DNA from: Parabacteroides sp. An277
GTDB lineage: Bacteria; Bacteroidota; Bacteroidia; Bacteroidales; Tannerellaceae
Direction of reading: 5' to 3'
DNA length: 64,000 nucleotides
Assembly (NCBI RefSeq): GCF_002159645.1
Contig: NZ_NFJB01000011.1
Coordinates: 37,454 to 101,453, forward strand
The position numbers were made by a program, and so were the translations under genes. Below the pieces are notes generated by a model. That model was not told the origin of the DNA and did not search any database. It was given only the letters and a program-made list of their open reading frames with translations. This document shows, in pieces, positions 35,514 through 44,621 of this stretch (positions are counted from its first letter, which is position 1; every line of letters begins with the position of its first letter).

Positions 35514-37025
35514 ATGCATAAGAAGCAGTTGAAACCCATCATGCTGGTCGGCACCTGTTCCGACGCGGGAAAGAGCATCATCAACGCGGCGTTTTGCCGG
35601 ATATTCAAGCAGGATGGGTTTTCGCCTGCTCCTTTCAAAGCCCAGAACATGTCGCTCAACTCCTACTCTACCCCTGAAGGAGGCGAAATGGGAAGGGCAC
35701 AAGTCGTCCAAGCCGAGGCCTGTGGCATCGCACCTCACACGGACATGAACCCCATCCTCTTAAAACCTACCACCGACATTGGCTCGCAAGTGATTCTTCA
35801 CGGGCATGCAGTCGGTACCTTTTCCGCCCAAGCCTATTTCCGGGATGCTTTACAGAAAGAGACGCTCTTCCGGGAAGCGCAAGTCGCTTACGACCGGTTG
35901 GCTGCGCGCTTCAATCCCATCGTCCTCGAAGGTGCGGGTAGCATTTCCGAACTCAACCTGCGCGAGCGAGACATCACCAACATGCGCATGGCGATTTATG
36001 CCGGAGCCGATACCTATTTGGTGGCCGATATCGACCGGGGTGGCGTTTTCGGATCGGTTTATGGTACCATTGCCCTCTTGACACCGGAAGAACAGGCACG
36101 CATGAAGGGTATTATCATCAACAAGTTTCGGGGAGACATCACACTGTTCGACGAAGGGAAACGCATGCTGGAGGAACTCACGGGGCTTCCCGTGGTCGGT
36201 ATCGTCCCTTATTTCCGGGACATTTATATCGAAGAGGAGGATTCCGTCGTCTTGGACCGCAAACGGCGCACGCGCCAAGAAGGGAAAATCAATGTCGCCA
36301 TCGTCTTATTGCCTCGCATGTCGAACTTCACCGATTTCGACGTCTTGGAACACGACGCGCGTTTCAATCCCTATTACACGAACCGCCCAGAGGAGATTGA
36401 AAAGGCAGACATCATCGTGTTGCCTGGCTCGAAAAACACGTTGGCAGATTTGCAAACGATCTGGGTGAATGGCGCAGCCGACGCCGTCGTTCGGGCTCAT
36501 CACGCCGGCAAAAAGGTGATTGGCATTTGCGGAGGATATCAGATGATGGGCATACGGATAGACGACCCGGAACATACGGAAGGAAACCTTTCCTCTATCG
36601 CGGGATTAGGGCTTTTGCCCCAAACGACCGTCTTGCACACCGAAAAAATCACTCGCCAAAACCGATTCACCTTCCTGCCCAAGCAGACAGCTTCCCGCAC
36701 AGCATTTCCCGACAAAGGGTATGAAATCCACACCGGAGACACACAAACCTTGCCCGATGCGCAGGAAAGTCCCGTCGCCCAGTTGGAAGACGGACGGAAG
36801 GATGGTTACCTGCTTCACGCTTCCTGTTGGGGAACGTATTTGCACGGTATCTTAGACAACCCGGATGTACTGGATTATTTGGCGGAAGGATTGGTGGCGT
36901 CGCAGGCAGAAAAGCCTTTCGACTATGCCGCTTACAAAGAGGAACAATACGACCGGCTCGCGGCATGGGTGCGGGCGCATGTCGACTTCGATTACATTTA
37001 CCGCACGGCTACCGAAGGCGATTGA
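35514..37025 (+). CDS. cobQ: Adenosylcobyric acid synthase (glutamine-hydrolysing)
   Basis: A 503-residue amidase of cobalamin synthesis that amidates side chains of adenosylcobyrinic acid diamide. Seen: the N-terminal ATP-binding LVGTCSDAGKSIINAAFCRIFKQDG, PFKAQNMSLNSY, the VLEGAGSISELNL and TYLVADIDRGGVFGS segments, and a C-terminal class I glutaminase domain with the nucleophile in IGICGGYQMMG (Cys339) and the His in GTYLHGILDN. The ATG at 35514 is chosen over two upstream TTG codons. No other cobalamin genes or B12 riboswitch are seen in the window, so this is an isolated pathway gene. Its last 17 bases overlap the convergent NusG-like gene. Confidence 0.95.
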   Translation: MHKKQLKPIMLVGTCSDAGKSIINAAFCRIFKQDGFSPAPFKAQNMSLNSYSTPEGGEMGRAQVVQAEACGIAPHTDMNPILLKPTTDIGSQVILHGHAVGTFSAQAYFRDALQKETLFREAQVAYDRLAARFNPIVLEGAGSISELNLRERDITNMRMAIYAGADTYLVADIDRGGVFGSVYGTIALLTPEEQARMKGIIINKFRGDITLFDEGKRMLEELTGLPVVGIVPYFRDIYIEEEDSVVLDRKRRTRQEGKINVAIVLLPRMSNFTDFDVLEHDARFNPYYTNRPEEIEKADIIVLPGSKNTLADLQTIWVNGAADAVVRAHHAGKKVIGICGGYQMMGIRIDDPEHTEGNLSSIAGLGLLPQTTVLHTEKITRQNRFTFLPKQTASRTAFPDKGYEIHTGDTQTLPDAQESPVAQLEDGRKDGYLLHASCWGTYLHGILDNPDVLDYLAEGLVASQAEKPFDYAAYKEEQYDRLAAWVRAHVDFDYIYRTATEGD

Positions 37026-37512
37026 GGGCCGCCACTTCGTCGAGTTTCACGCTGACCGTCGCGCCCAACTGCTCGATATACAGCACCACATACTTCTTGC
37101 GAATATGGCGCACCTTTCCGGACACATGCTTCAAGGCTCCGCACAGGATTTCCGCTTCGTCGCCCTCCAACAAAGGATGGTTCATCGCTTCGACCAGGAA
37201 TTGCCGGATGGCGTCCATCTCGCGCTCTTGTACCACCGCCGGTTTTCCATCATAATACACAATTCGTACGACGCCCGTCAGGCGCAACAAATCATATAAC
37301 TTATAAGTCTCACACTGGACGAACACATAGGAAGGGAACAACGGCAAATCCACCAGCTTTACCCGGTCGGACCAGACGCGCGGCGCACGATGAAGCGGCA
37401 ACCAACAGGTCACTCCCGCCAGCCGGATTCGCTCCTCAACCTGCTTCTCGGCACGCGGCGCCGTATACAGCACGTACCAAATCTTCTCTTTCTTCTTTTC
37501 TAACTTGCTCAT
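37009..37512 (-). CDS. NusG-like (UpxY-family) transcription antiterminator, orphan
   Basis: A 167-residue NusG paralogue. Seen: the NGN domain start KIWYVLYTAPRAEKQVEERIRLAGVTCWLPLHRAPRVWSDRVKLVDLPLFPSYVFVQC (about 10-68), LTGVVRIVYYDGKPAVVQEREMDAI, and a C-terminal KOW-like part VSGKVRHIRKKYVVLYIEQLGATVSVKLDEV. UpxY proteins normally begin long capsule operons and let polymerase read through leader terminators (family knowledge). Here the gene is convergent with cobQ and no capsule operon follows. The ATG at 37510-37512 is fixed by the -7 box just upstream. Confidence 0.85.
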   Translation of the reverse strand: MSKLEKKKEKIWYVLYTAPRAEKQVEERIRLAGVTCWLPLHRAPRVWSDRVKLVDLPLFPSYVFVQCETYKLYDLLRLTGVVRIVYYDGKPAVVQEREMDAIRQFLVEAMNHPLLEGDEAEILCGALKHVSGKVRHIRKKYVVLYIEQLGATVSVKLDEVAALNRLR

Positions 37513-37534
37513 TGCGCTTAATTTTTTCCTGTCG

Positions 37535-37542
37535 CAAAGATA
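37535..37542 (-). promoter_or_regulatory. -7 box TATCTTTG for the NusG-like gene
   Basis: TATCTTTG on the minus strand, 23 bases before the ATG at 37512. It lies just downstream of repeat array C, so the array is upstream of this promoter. Confidence 0.6.
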
Positions 37543-37559
37543 CAACTTTTTCCTTTCGA

Positions 37560-38036
37560 TGCAACCGAGGCCGCTCAATTTGCCGCCCGAACTTCCAGGC
37601 GACATGTTGTACCAGTACAATCTCCTGCCTGAATTTCCAGGCAACACTCCGTATCGGTACAATCTCCCGCTCGAAATTTCAGGCAACCTCGCTGCCGGGT
37701 ACAATCTCCCGCCTGAAATCCAGGCAACCTCGCTGCCGGGTACAATCTCCCGCCTGAATTTCCAGGCAACCTCGCTGCCGAGTATAATCTTCCGCCTGAA
37801 ATCCAGGCAACCTCGCTGCCGAGTATAATCTTCCGCCTGAAATCCAGGCAGCACTTCGTACCCCGAAAATAACCTGTCTGGAACTCCAGGCAGCACTTCG
37901 TACCCGGAAAAAAACTGCCCGGAACTCCAGGCGACACTTCGTACCCGGAAAAAAACCTACCCGGAACTCCGGGCGGCATTTCATACCCGGAAAACGACCT
38001 GCCCGGAACTTCAGGCGGCACTTTGTACCGGTAGGC
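37560..38036. repeat. Tandem array C, about 11 x 41/42 bp, between HAD gene and NusG-like gene
   Basis: Eleven diverged units with a CCAGG-type landmark at 37595, 37637, 37679, 37720, 37762, 37803, 37844, 37886, 37927, 37969 and 38011; the spacing alternates between 41 and 42. Each unit holds a small inverted repeat, and the arms change together between copies (CCTG..CAGG in some, CCCGG..CCGGG in the copy near 37962), which suggests selection on pairing. The array ends about three bases before the HAD stop codon (38037). Long reading frames across it exist only because the repeat lacks stops; the changing 41/42 period breaks any single frame. Confidence 0.93.
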
Positions 38037-38810
38037 TCAGATAAGCCCGAAATGTTTCAATCCATAAGCGATGCCTTCATCGTCGACCGACGTCGTCACG
38101 AAATCCGCAGCGGCCTTCACCTCGTCGGACGCATTACCCATGGCCACGCCAATGCCAACATAGCGGAGCATCTCGATGTCGTTGCCCCCGTCTCCAAAAG
38201 CGATGGCCTCTTTCGGGTCGATGCCATAATGCACCAAGAGATGCTGAATGCCCACCGCCTTGTTACTTCCTTCCGGGACAACGTCGGCAAACAGCGGATG
38301 CCAACGTGTCGCCACGCAATGCGGCATGTGTGCCATGATGCGCGGCTCCTCCTCGGCCGTGAAGAAAGCGATAAGCTGATAAACCCGTTTGTCGGCTATG
38401 CCCTCAATGGGACCGATGGGCGGGTTGAGGATATGGAGCTGGCGATAGACCTCGTCGACGACCTCGTTCCGAAAGTTCGTGAGGATAATATCGTCCATGA
38501 CGCAAGAACAGGGAAACGGATGCTCCCGTTGATAGTCCAATAGCTGGCGGATATCTTCCGGGGGAATCTGGCGGCGATACACCACTTCGCCCTCGCCCGA
38601 GACGCAATAGCCTCCGTTTAACGCCACGTAGCCATCGACCTCCAGGTCGCCCAAATTGTTAATCCACAACACATGCCTTCCGCTGGCTATAAACACCTTC
38701 ACACCTTGCGCACGCAATTGGCGAATAGCCCGGACCGTCTCTTCGGAGACCACATGCGTCTGGAAACTCACCAGTGTGCCGTCTATATCAAAGAATGCTG
38801 CTTTTACCAT
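38037..38810 (-). CDS. HAD-superfamily Cof-type phosphatase
   Basis: A 257-residue class IIB HAD hydrolase. Seen: motif I AAFFDIDGTLVSF (nucleophile Asp8 and Asp10), motif II FIASGR, the cap region, motif III Lys in GSNKAVGIQHLL and motif IV AIAFGDGGNDIEMLRYVGIGVAMGNA. These enzymes dephosphorylate sugar phosphates, flavins or PLP; substrate not determined. Five bases downstream of the sulfatase gene, third in the operon. Confidence 0.93.
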   Translation of the reverse strand: MVKAAFFDIDGTLVSFQTHVVSEETVRAIRQLRAQGVKVFIASGRHVLWINNLGDLEVDGYVALNGGYCVSGEGEVVYRRQIPPEDIRQLLDYQREHPFPCSCVMDDIILTNFRNEVVDEVYRQLHILNPPIGPIEGIADKRVYQLIAFFTAEEEPRIMAHMPHCVATRWHPLFADVVPEGSNKAVGIQHLLVHYGIDPKEAIAFGDGGNDIEMLRYVGIGVAMGNASDEVKAAADFVTTSVDDEGIAYGLKHFGLI

Positions 38811-38815
38811 ACATT

Positions 38816-40240
38816 TTATTGAATTGATTCGACCAAGCCCGGTTGGCGGTTTTCCGAGCCCTTCACACGCATCAAGTTATCTCCTAATTCTTTCCGCTTC
38901 TCGTCGGCGATACGCATGAGTTTGGCAGCCCGCTCCGGATATTGATGAAGGACATTATAGCGCTCTCCCGGGTCGCGGCGGAGGTCATACAGCTCGCTCG
39001 CCTTCAGGTCCACGTTCTCCAACTGCCCCGGCTTGCCGTCGTTTCCAGGCGCATACGCCCCATAGGTGACATACTTGTGCGGAAATACCAGCTTGAACTC
39101 TCCATCCGTCACCGCCTCCAAGTCGTTTTTGTGATAATAATAGACAAACGATTCGCGGGGATTTGCGCTCTCCTCGCCTTCAATCAAAGGAAGGATGCTG
39201 ACGCCGTCGATTTTCCGTGCAGGAAGCGGCGCGCCCGTTATCTCGGCCAACGTCGGGAACAGGTCGATATTGGAAGCCAACCGATTGCAAATAGTGCCCG
39301 GCTTCGTATGCCCTTTCCAGTAGACGATGCAAGGGACGCGGTTGCCGCCATCAAAGGTCGTCGCTTTCGCCTCACGGAGTCCGCCTGCCGAACCGGCATG
39401 ATTCCCGTAGTTCGCCCACGGGCCGTTGTCTGACGTAATGACCAGCAACGTATGCTCTTCCAAGCCTAATTCGCAAACCGTTTTCCACACTTCCCCAATG
39501 CTCCAATCGATTTCCATCATCACGTCGCCAAACAAACCCTGCTCACTCTTCCCTTTATATTTATCCGACACAGCCAACGGAACGTGCGGCATGCTATGTG
39601 CCAGATAAAGGAAGAAAGGCTCGTCGCGATGTTTGCGGATGAAGGCGATAGAGCGCTCCGTATAATCGGTGGTGAAGCGGCTCTGGTCTGTGTTATAACC
39701 CACTATCTCATTTCCGTCGTAAGTCGGCAAATCGGGAAAGTTGAACACTTCGCCTTGCTGCGGATGGTTGGGCCACATGTCGTTGGAATAAGGCAAACCA
39801 TAGTATTCGTCGAAACCATTTTGCAAAGGCAGGAACTGCCGCTGGCTGCCGAGGTGCCATTTACCGAAGATAGCTGTCGCATAGCATTGTTGCTTCAAGA
39901 GTTCGCCCATCGTCATCTCGTCCGGATGAATCCCATAATTCGAGTCCGGACCCGGCGCCCCTGCGAATCCAATCCGATTCGGATAGCAGCCTGTCAACAA
40001 TCCGGCACGCGAAGCACCGCTGATAGGCTGCACGGCGAGGAAATGCGTGAAGCGCACACCCTCGGAAGCCAACCGGTCGATGTGCGGCGTAGTATAACCA
40101 TACGCTCCGTTACAAGAGAAATCACCATATCCCACGTCGTCCAGATTCACCAAAATGACGTTTGTGTAGTCGGCAGCGATAACTATGTTCACACAAGACG
40201 ACGCCGCCAACAGGCCTGACAATAACTGTGCTTTTACCAT
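38816..40240 (-). CDS. Secreted serine-type sulfatase
   Basis: A 474-residue sulfatase. Seen: a signal peptide (LLSGLLAASSCVNIVIA), the metal site VNLDDVGYGDFSCNGAYGY, the active-site motif ISGASRAGLLTG where Ser of S-x-A-S-R is the residue turned to formylglycine by an anaerobic sulfatase-maturating enzyme (family knowledge), ATAIFGKWHLG, and ITSDNGPWANYG near residue 270. It removes sulfate from glycans or other sulfate esters in the periplasm. Its start overlaps the metallophosphoesterase stop by seven bases. Confidence 0.94.
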   Translation of the reverse strand: MVKAQLLSGLLAASSCVNIVIAADYTNVILVNLDDVGYGDFSCNGAYGYTTPHIDRLASEGVRFTHFLAVQPISGASRAGLLTGCYPNRIGFAGAPGPDSNYGIHPDEMTMGELLKQQCYATAIFGKWHLGSQRQFLPLQNGFDEYYGLPYSNDMWPNHPQQGEVFNFPDLPTYDGNEIVGYNTDQSRFTTDYTERSIAFIRKHRDEPFFLYLAHSMPHVPLAVSDKYKGKSEQGLFGDVMMEIDWSIGEVWKTVCELGLEEHTLLVITSDNGPWANYGNHAGSAGGLREAKATTFDGGNRVPCIVYWKGHTKPGTICNRLASNIDLFPTLAEITGAPLPARKIDGVSILPLIEGEESANPRESFVYYYHKNDLEAVTDGEFKLVFPHKYVTYGAYAPGNDGKPGQLENVDLKASELYDLRRDPGERYNVLHQYPERAAKLMRIADEKRKELGDNLMRVKGSENRQPGLVESIQ

Positions 40241-41310
40241 GGTTCTGCCGAGAAATCTTGAGGATAAGAGAATTTGTTTTCAATACGAGCAGCTTTCAGG
40301 CGAACCCACGAGGTCAGTTCCCGCGTACCTTCCGTCAATTCGATGACACGTCCACCGTTTCCCCACGGAACGTCGCAATAGACCGTCTTGCCTCCCGTAT
40401 ATCGTCCGTAAGCGAGAAGGATGTCTTTCCAGCGGACCGCATAATCGTTCACATGGTCGTGCCCCACGAATACCCCGAACACGTCGCCCATCTCTTTCAT
40501 CGAAGTGAAAAGACCAGAATTTATTTTCGGCGCACAAGCAGGTTCCTTGCGGACGCCTATCAGAAGCGCGCTCTCGTCGCGAGCAGCTTCGTTGTATTCG
40601 GGCAAAGGAATGTGGAAGAAGGCAAGCGCGGGAAGCGGTTTTCCTCCGTTCTGCTCCGTGAATTTCGTAGCACATTCCCTATACCAATTGATTTGGTCCT
40701 GTTTTATCCAGTCATACCCCTTCACCTCCTTCATGGGCGAATAGGAAAGGCTATCAAAATGATAAAGCAGGAAGGCGTCTTTTGTGTCGGCCGCATTGCG
40801 GATAGGAAGGACGAAATTCGTCACGCCCGACAATCCCTCGACAGTTCCAGTCAAGTTGCCCGGCATATCCTTTATCAAGTCAAATATCTCCTGTCGGCTC
40901 AAATCTTGCTCGTCATCATGGTTTCCGAAAGTAAGAGTGAACGGAATCTTCCGGGAAATAACAGGTTCGAATGCGCGTTCATAACAACGAGCAGCCGGTT
41001 TGCCAAAAGCCACGTCTCCCGTATAAATCACTAAATCCGGTTTTTCAGCATCGAGTATTTCGCTCATTCGTTCGGCCGCCACTTCCGAAGCCGTCTCTTT
41101 TTCGGGTACCCAATGTACGTCGGTGAATTGCACAATCTTGAATTTTCCGTCAGCATTGAATTTCAATGTACGGGCATGGGCTTTATAGGCAGTGCTCTCC
41201 AAGTAAGGAATAGCCGTTGGCTCCACCGACGCTGCCTGTACTTTCGAAGCGCCCCACATCGACGCTGGTAACAAAAGCGCGGATGTCTGTAGAAATTCTT
41301 TTCGGTTCAT
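40234..41310 (-). CDS. Exported calcineurin-like metallophosphoesterase
   Basis: A 358-residue phosphoesterase similar to Dcr2-type purple acid phosphatases. Seen: MNRKEFLQTSALLLPASMWGASKVQAA as a signal-like N-terminus, then the metal ligands in VQFTDVHW, VIYTGDVAF, TFGNHDDE, FFHIPLPEY and FGVFVGHDHVNDY. It probably hydrolyses phosphate esters in the periplasm and is the first gene of a three-gene operon with a sulfatase and a HAD phosphatase, an operon that together could strip sulfate and phosphate groups (inference). Confidence 0.92.
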   Translation of the reverse strand: MNRKEFLQTSALLLPASMWGASKVQAASVEPTAIPYLESTAYKAHARTLKFNADGKFKIVQFTDVHWVPEKETASEVAAERMSEILDAEKPDLVIYTGDVAFGKPAARCYERAFEPVISRKIPFTLTFGNHDDEQDLSRQEIFDLIKDMPGNLTGTVEGLSGVTNFVLPIRNAADTKDAFLLYHFDSLSYSPMKEVKGYDWIKQDQINWYRECATKFTEQNGGKPLPALAFFHIPLPEYNEAARDESALLIGVRKEPACAPKINSGLFTSMKEMGDVFGVFVGHDHVNDYAVRWKDILLAYGRYTGGKTVYCDVPWGNGGRVIELTEGTRELTSWVRLKAARIENKFSYPQDFSAEPW

Positions 41311-41343
41311 GTTTTCCTGCGTATGAATACGTATTAAAATGAA

Positions 41344-41381
41344 GAAAGAGCGAAGCGACGCCTCGCGCGCCTCACTCTTTC
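41344..41381 (-). terminator. Terminator after pfp
   Basis: GAAAGAG (41344-41350) pairs with CTCTTTC (41375-41381), with inner GC-rich pairing. On the minus strand the stem is followed by TTCATTTTAAT. It ends the pfp transcript and lies just before the divergently numbered metallophosphoesterase start. Confidence 0.6.
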
Positions 41382-41419
41382 GTAATACTATTGTCTAATT
41401 AAAAAATTTGTACCATTGC

Positions 41420-43069
41420 TTATTTAGCCGCCTGCTCCAACTGCAATGTCTTCGTCGGCTGGTCGCATACTTCTGTCGGACCGAAATACTGAATCGGACC
41501 CGGATAAACGTAGCAAGTATTCTCAGCCCATTCGTCGCGGTGAGAAGCAAATTCCTTGAAAGGAGCACCATCCAACTTCACCAATGCCTTCTGGATAACG
41601 GGTTTCATTTCGCCATGACGACGTTCCATATTCATCATCATCGTGACAGGAATACCACCAGCAATCCATTGATCAGCCGGAGCTGTCGTATTGCGAACAG
41701 ATGACATATAACCCGTCTTACCTGCAGCAATCAAACAAGAAGCTGTATAACCCAACGAGTAGCAGTAGTCCGCATCGTAGTTCGACGGAGCAGCACAACG
41801 TCCTTCGTATCCAAAGAAGTGATGTTGAGCAGCGAATTTACCCACATATTTACCCTCTGCCTTCCATTCAGCCAACTTCTTACCTACCATTTCAGACAGC
41901 AACTTTTCAGTTTCGATTAACGATACCTGTACGTTTCCGTGCGGGTCGCGGTCTAATGACAACTGGCGAGCTACACCTTCTGGTAACGAAGCATATAATT
42001 CAGAGTTTTCTTTTGTCAACTTGCTGATGATATACGCACGCTGTTCGCTACGCTTAATCATCTTAAATTCAGCGTCATGTTTAGCCAAGAAATCGTTCAA
42101 TTCGGCGATCAAACGCTTCATAGCCGGAACGAACTCAATCAAACCTTCCGGAATCAATACTGTACCGAAGTTATGGCCTGCCGCTGCACGCTTAGCCACA
42201 ATACCGGCGATATAAGTAACGATATCGTCCAACGACATATCCTTAGCTTCTACCTCTTCCGAGATGATACAGATGTTTGGCTGGGTCTGTAAAGCACATT
42301 CCAAAGCGATGTGTGAAGCGGAGCGTCCCATCAACTTGATAAAATGCCAATATTTCTGAGCCGAATTACAGTCGCGTTCGATGTTACCAATCACTTCCGA
42401 GTAAACTTTGCAAGCGGTATCGAAACCGAACGAAGTTTCAATCTGTTCGTTCTTCAAGTCGCCGTCGATGGTCTTCGGGCAACCAATTACTTGTACACCA
42501 GCACCTGTAGCCTTATAGTATTCAGCCAATACGCACGCATTCGTATTCGAATCGTCGCCACCGATAATAACCAGTGCCTTAATATCCAGTTCTTTCAAGA
42601 TTTCCAAACCTTTGTCGAATTGTTCTTTCGTCTCCAGCTTTGTACGACCTGAACCAATCATGTCAAAACCACCCGTGTTGCGGTATTCGTCGATGATATC
42701 GGAAGTCAATTCCATATATTTATGATCTACCAAACCACCAGGACCTAAGATGAAACCATAGAGGCGAGATGCCGGATTGTGTGCCTTAATACCATCAAAC
42801 AAACCTGCAATCACATTGTGTCCGCCAGGAGCTTGTCCACCCGAAAGGATAACGCCTACATTCATAGCCGGGAACGTCTTAACTTCATTCGATTTCTCGA
42901 ACGTAATCACCGGCATACCATACGTATTCGGGAACAATTTCTTGATTTCTTCTTGGTCTGCAACAGACTGTGTATATTCTCCATCTACGGCTTTCACCGC
43001 ACCTTTCAATGCAGCAGGTACCTTTGGTTGGTAAGCTGCTCTTGCCATTTGTAATGCACTCTTTACCAT
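41420..43069 (-). CDS. pfp: Pyrophosphate-dependent 6-phosphofructokinase
   Basis: A 549-residue PPi-fructose-6-phosphate 1-phosphotransferase, the long type. Seen: the phosphate loop [23 protein letters not shown], the GGDDSNTNA motif whose second Asp blocks ATP use (ATP enzymes have Gly), the catalytic [11 protein letters not shown] and [32 protein letters not shown], and [23 protein letters not shown]. The start at 43067-43069 ([15 protein letters not shown]) is chosen because a -7 box lies at 43109-43116; a longer in-frame start at 43111 falls inside that box. Confidence 0.95.
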   Translation of the reverse strand: MVKSALQMARAAYQPKVPAALKGAVKAVDGEYTQSVADQEEIKKLFPNTYGMPVITFEKSNEVKTFPAMNVGVILSGGQAPGGHNVIAGLFDGIKAHNPASRLYGFILGPGGLVDHKYMELTSDIIDEYRNTGGFDMIGSGRTKLETKEQFDKGLEILKELDIKALVIIGGDDSNTNACVLAEYYKATGAGVQVIGCPKTIDGDLKNEQIETSFGFDTACKVYSEVIGNIERDCNSAQKYWHFIKLMGRSASHIALECALQTQPNICIISEEVEAKDMSLDDIVTYIAGIVAKRAAAGHNFGTVLIPEGLIEFVPAMKRLIAELNDFLAKHDAEFKMIKRSEQRAYIISKLTKENSELYASLPEGVARQLSLDRDPHGNVQVSLIETEKLLSEMVGKKLAEWKAEGKYVGKFAAQHHFFGYEGRCAAPSNYDADYCYSLGYTASCLIAAGKTGYMSSVRNTTAPADQWIAGGIPVTMMMNMERRHGEMKPVIQKALVKLDGAPFKEFASHRDEWAENTCYVYPGPIQYFGPTEVCDQPTKTLQLEQAAK

Positions 43070-43108
43070 TTTCTTTTTCGGTTTTAAAAGTTTGCTTTTA
43101 ATTCTGGG

Positions 43109-43116
43109 CAAAGATA
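43109..43116 (-). promoter_or_regulatory. -7 box TATCTTTG for pfp
   Basis: TATCTTTG on the minus strand, 40 bases before the pfp ATG at 43069. Confidence 0.6.
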
Positions 43117-43142
43117 GTACATTTTAATGAAGTACAAAAGAA

Positions 43143-43172
43143 GGAAGAGGGGAATTTCTACGTTCCTCTTCC
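43143..43172 (-). terminator. Terminator after pncB
   Basis: GGAAGAGGGGAA (43143-43154) pairs with TTCCTCTTCC (43163-43172) with a small bulge. On the minus strand TTCTTTTGT follows. It lies 21 bases after the pncB stop. Confidence 0.65.
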
Positions 43173-43192
43173 TATTTTGTGCCCACGACTCT

Positions 43193-44365
43193 TTAATTAC
43201 CCAAGATTCCTAATTCGTAAAGGCAGGCTTGAACTTCGCGTTCGCTCCCGACATGTTTCCCTTCATCGTCAGACAATTTGACACACTCGCGCCACGGCTG
43301 ATTCACATTCATGCGACAGCGGGAAAGCTTCATCACAATATTCGAAGGTTTGTATCCAGTATCGTTCGTGAGGTTCGTCCCGATGCCAAACGAGCAACGA
43401 ATCTTCCCTTTGCAATGCTTTTGTATACGGAGAGCTTTATTAAAATCCAACGCATTACTAAATATGATGGTTTTCGTCGTAGGGTCGATTCCTAAATCAA
43501 GATAACGCGCTACAAGTTGATCAATAAACTCGAACTCGTCCCCTGAATCGCACCGCACGCCATCAAATAATTTAGCTTGCTTCCGACTGAAATTCGACAA
43601 AAACGATTCAGACGTGTAGGTATCGGACAAAGCCGTCCCCAAATCGCCATCATACACATTCACCCAATTCTCCAACGCCATATAATTGGCATGTTTATAC
43701 CCAAACTGCGCGCCATGAAACATAAACCATTCATGTGGGTGCGTCCCCATCATCTTCATATTATACTTCATTCCGAAATGGCAATTCGACGTCCCCGAAC
43801 AATAATGCGCATTTTCATTCAGATAATTAATCACGCCATCTTGCACTGCGAACGAGAAACGCCGGCGCGTCCCAAATTCAGAAAAAGGAAGCTGGTGCCG
43901 GTTGGAAAGCTCAACCTTCTCAAACAGACGGGCCAATACGTTGTCGCGCTCCGCCACATGTCCCAGCAAACGGTTACCCAACTCGGTAATGACCGCTAAA
44001 AGCGGAACTTCGTAAAGCGTCGCCTTATACAAGTAATCTTCTACTTCGACATGCAACTCGTGCTGCTCGTCCAAATAAATCTGAATCCGCTCTGGTTCAA
44101 AGCGAAATGACTGGAGCCATTCCCAATAAACACGCGGAACGAAACGGCAATGCGAAGCCATGTACTCTAACTCCTCCTTCGTCAGGCATACTTTCGCCAT
44201 ATTCTGTACCTCTTCCCGCAGGGCTTCAATAAATTCACTCGTATAGCGCGTTTCGTCCCTGTCTTTAAACACGAAGGTGCCGCTGGCATACGGAAACAGT
44301 TTCACATACGCATACGAGGTCGTGAACTTATATAAATCAGTATCTAAAATTGAACTTATAATCAT
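43193..44365 (-). CDS. pncB: Nicotinate phosphoribosyltransferase
   Basis: A 390-residue enzyme that converts nicotinate and PRPP to nicotinate mononucleotide in NAD salvage. Seen: SILDTDLYKFTTSYAYVKLFPYASGTFVFKDRDETRYTSEF at the start, FGTRRRFSFAVQD, GTSNCHFGMKYNMKMMGTHPHEWFMFHG (with the phosphorylated-type His), VRCDSGDEFEF and IFSNALDFNKALRI. Length and order fit bacterial PncB. It has a clean promoter upstream. Confidence 0.96.
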   Translation of the reverse strand: MIISSILDTDLYKFTTSYAYVKLFPYASGTFVFKDRDETRYTSEFIEALREEVQNMAKVCLTKEELEYMASHCRFVPRVYWEWLQSFRFEPERIQIYLDEQHELHVEVEDYLYKATLYEVPLLAVITELGNRLLGHVAERDNVLARLFEKVELSNRHQLPFSEFGTRRRFSFAVQDGVINYLNENAHYCSGTSNCHFGMKYNMKMMGTHPHEWFMFHGAQFGYKHANYMALENWVNVYDGDLGTALSDTYTSESFLSNFSRKQAKLFDGVRCDSGDEFEFIDQLVARYLDLGIDPTTKTIIFSNALDFNKALRIQKHCKGKIRCSFGIGTNLTNDTGYKPSNIVMKLSRCRMNVNQPWRECVKLSDDEGKHVGSEREVQACLYELGILGN

Positions 44366-44392
44366 ATCTTCCTAAAATTATTACTCGGACGC

Positions 44393-44424
44393 AAATATAC
44401 CCTATTTTATCCTGACATGCAAAT
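44393..44424 (-). promoter_or_regulatory. pncB promoter, -33 and -7
   Basis: On the minus strand TTTG (44424-44421), a 20-base spacer and TATATTTG (44400-44393) match the Bacteroidota consensus, 28 bases before the pncB ATG. Confidence 0.75.
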
Positions 44425-44453
44425 TTCCTACGTTTTAGTCCTCGTCTCCGTGC

Positions 44454-44621
44454 TCATTTTCTCACCACGCTCTCCAGCGAGCTACACTTCTTGTAGTAAC
44501 AGAAGAAGTTCGTAGGGAACGTCTCTTTGCCACAAAGCATTGTAACTGCATAAAGCCATGCTTCGTCTTCCAACAAATCCTTGCGATAACGATTACAAGC
44601 CGAAGAAAAGCTACAATCCAT
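44454..44621 (-). CDS. Small Cys-rich ORF (55 residues), unrecognised
   Basis: The reading frame from ATG (44619-44621) to TGA (44454-44456) gives MDCSFSSACNRYRKDLLEDE, then AWLYAVTMLCGKETFPTNFF, then CYYKKCSSLESVVRK. It has five cysteines (3, 9, 30, 41, 46) and a coding-like composition, unlike the A/T-rich surroundings. It ends 30 bases upstream of the pncB -33 element. I do not recognise the family and see no good promoter, so it may be a small real gene, a fragment, or chance. Confidence 0.35.
   Translation of the reverse strand: MDCSFSSACNRYRKDLLEDEAWLYAVTMLCGKETFPTNFFCYYKKCSSLESVVRK

Noticed and set aside
35514..37025. Cobalamin riboswitch upstream of cobQ
   Set aside because: cobQ follows pepP by two bases and no B12-box-like leader is present.
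37575..38021. Minus-strand frames with Gly/Pro/Arg-rich repeats through array C
   Set aside because: The repeat lacks stop codons in several frames at once and the 41/42 period shifts the frame between units, so no single protein repeat is kept.
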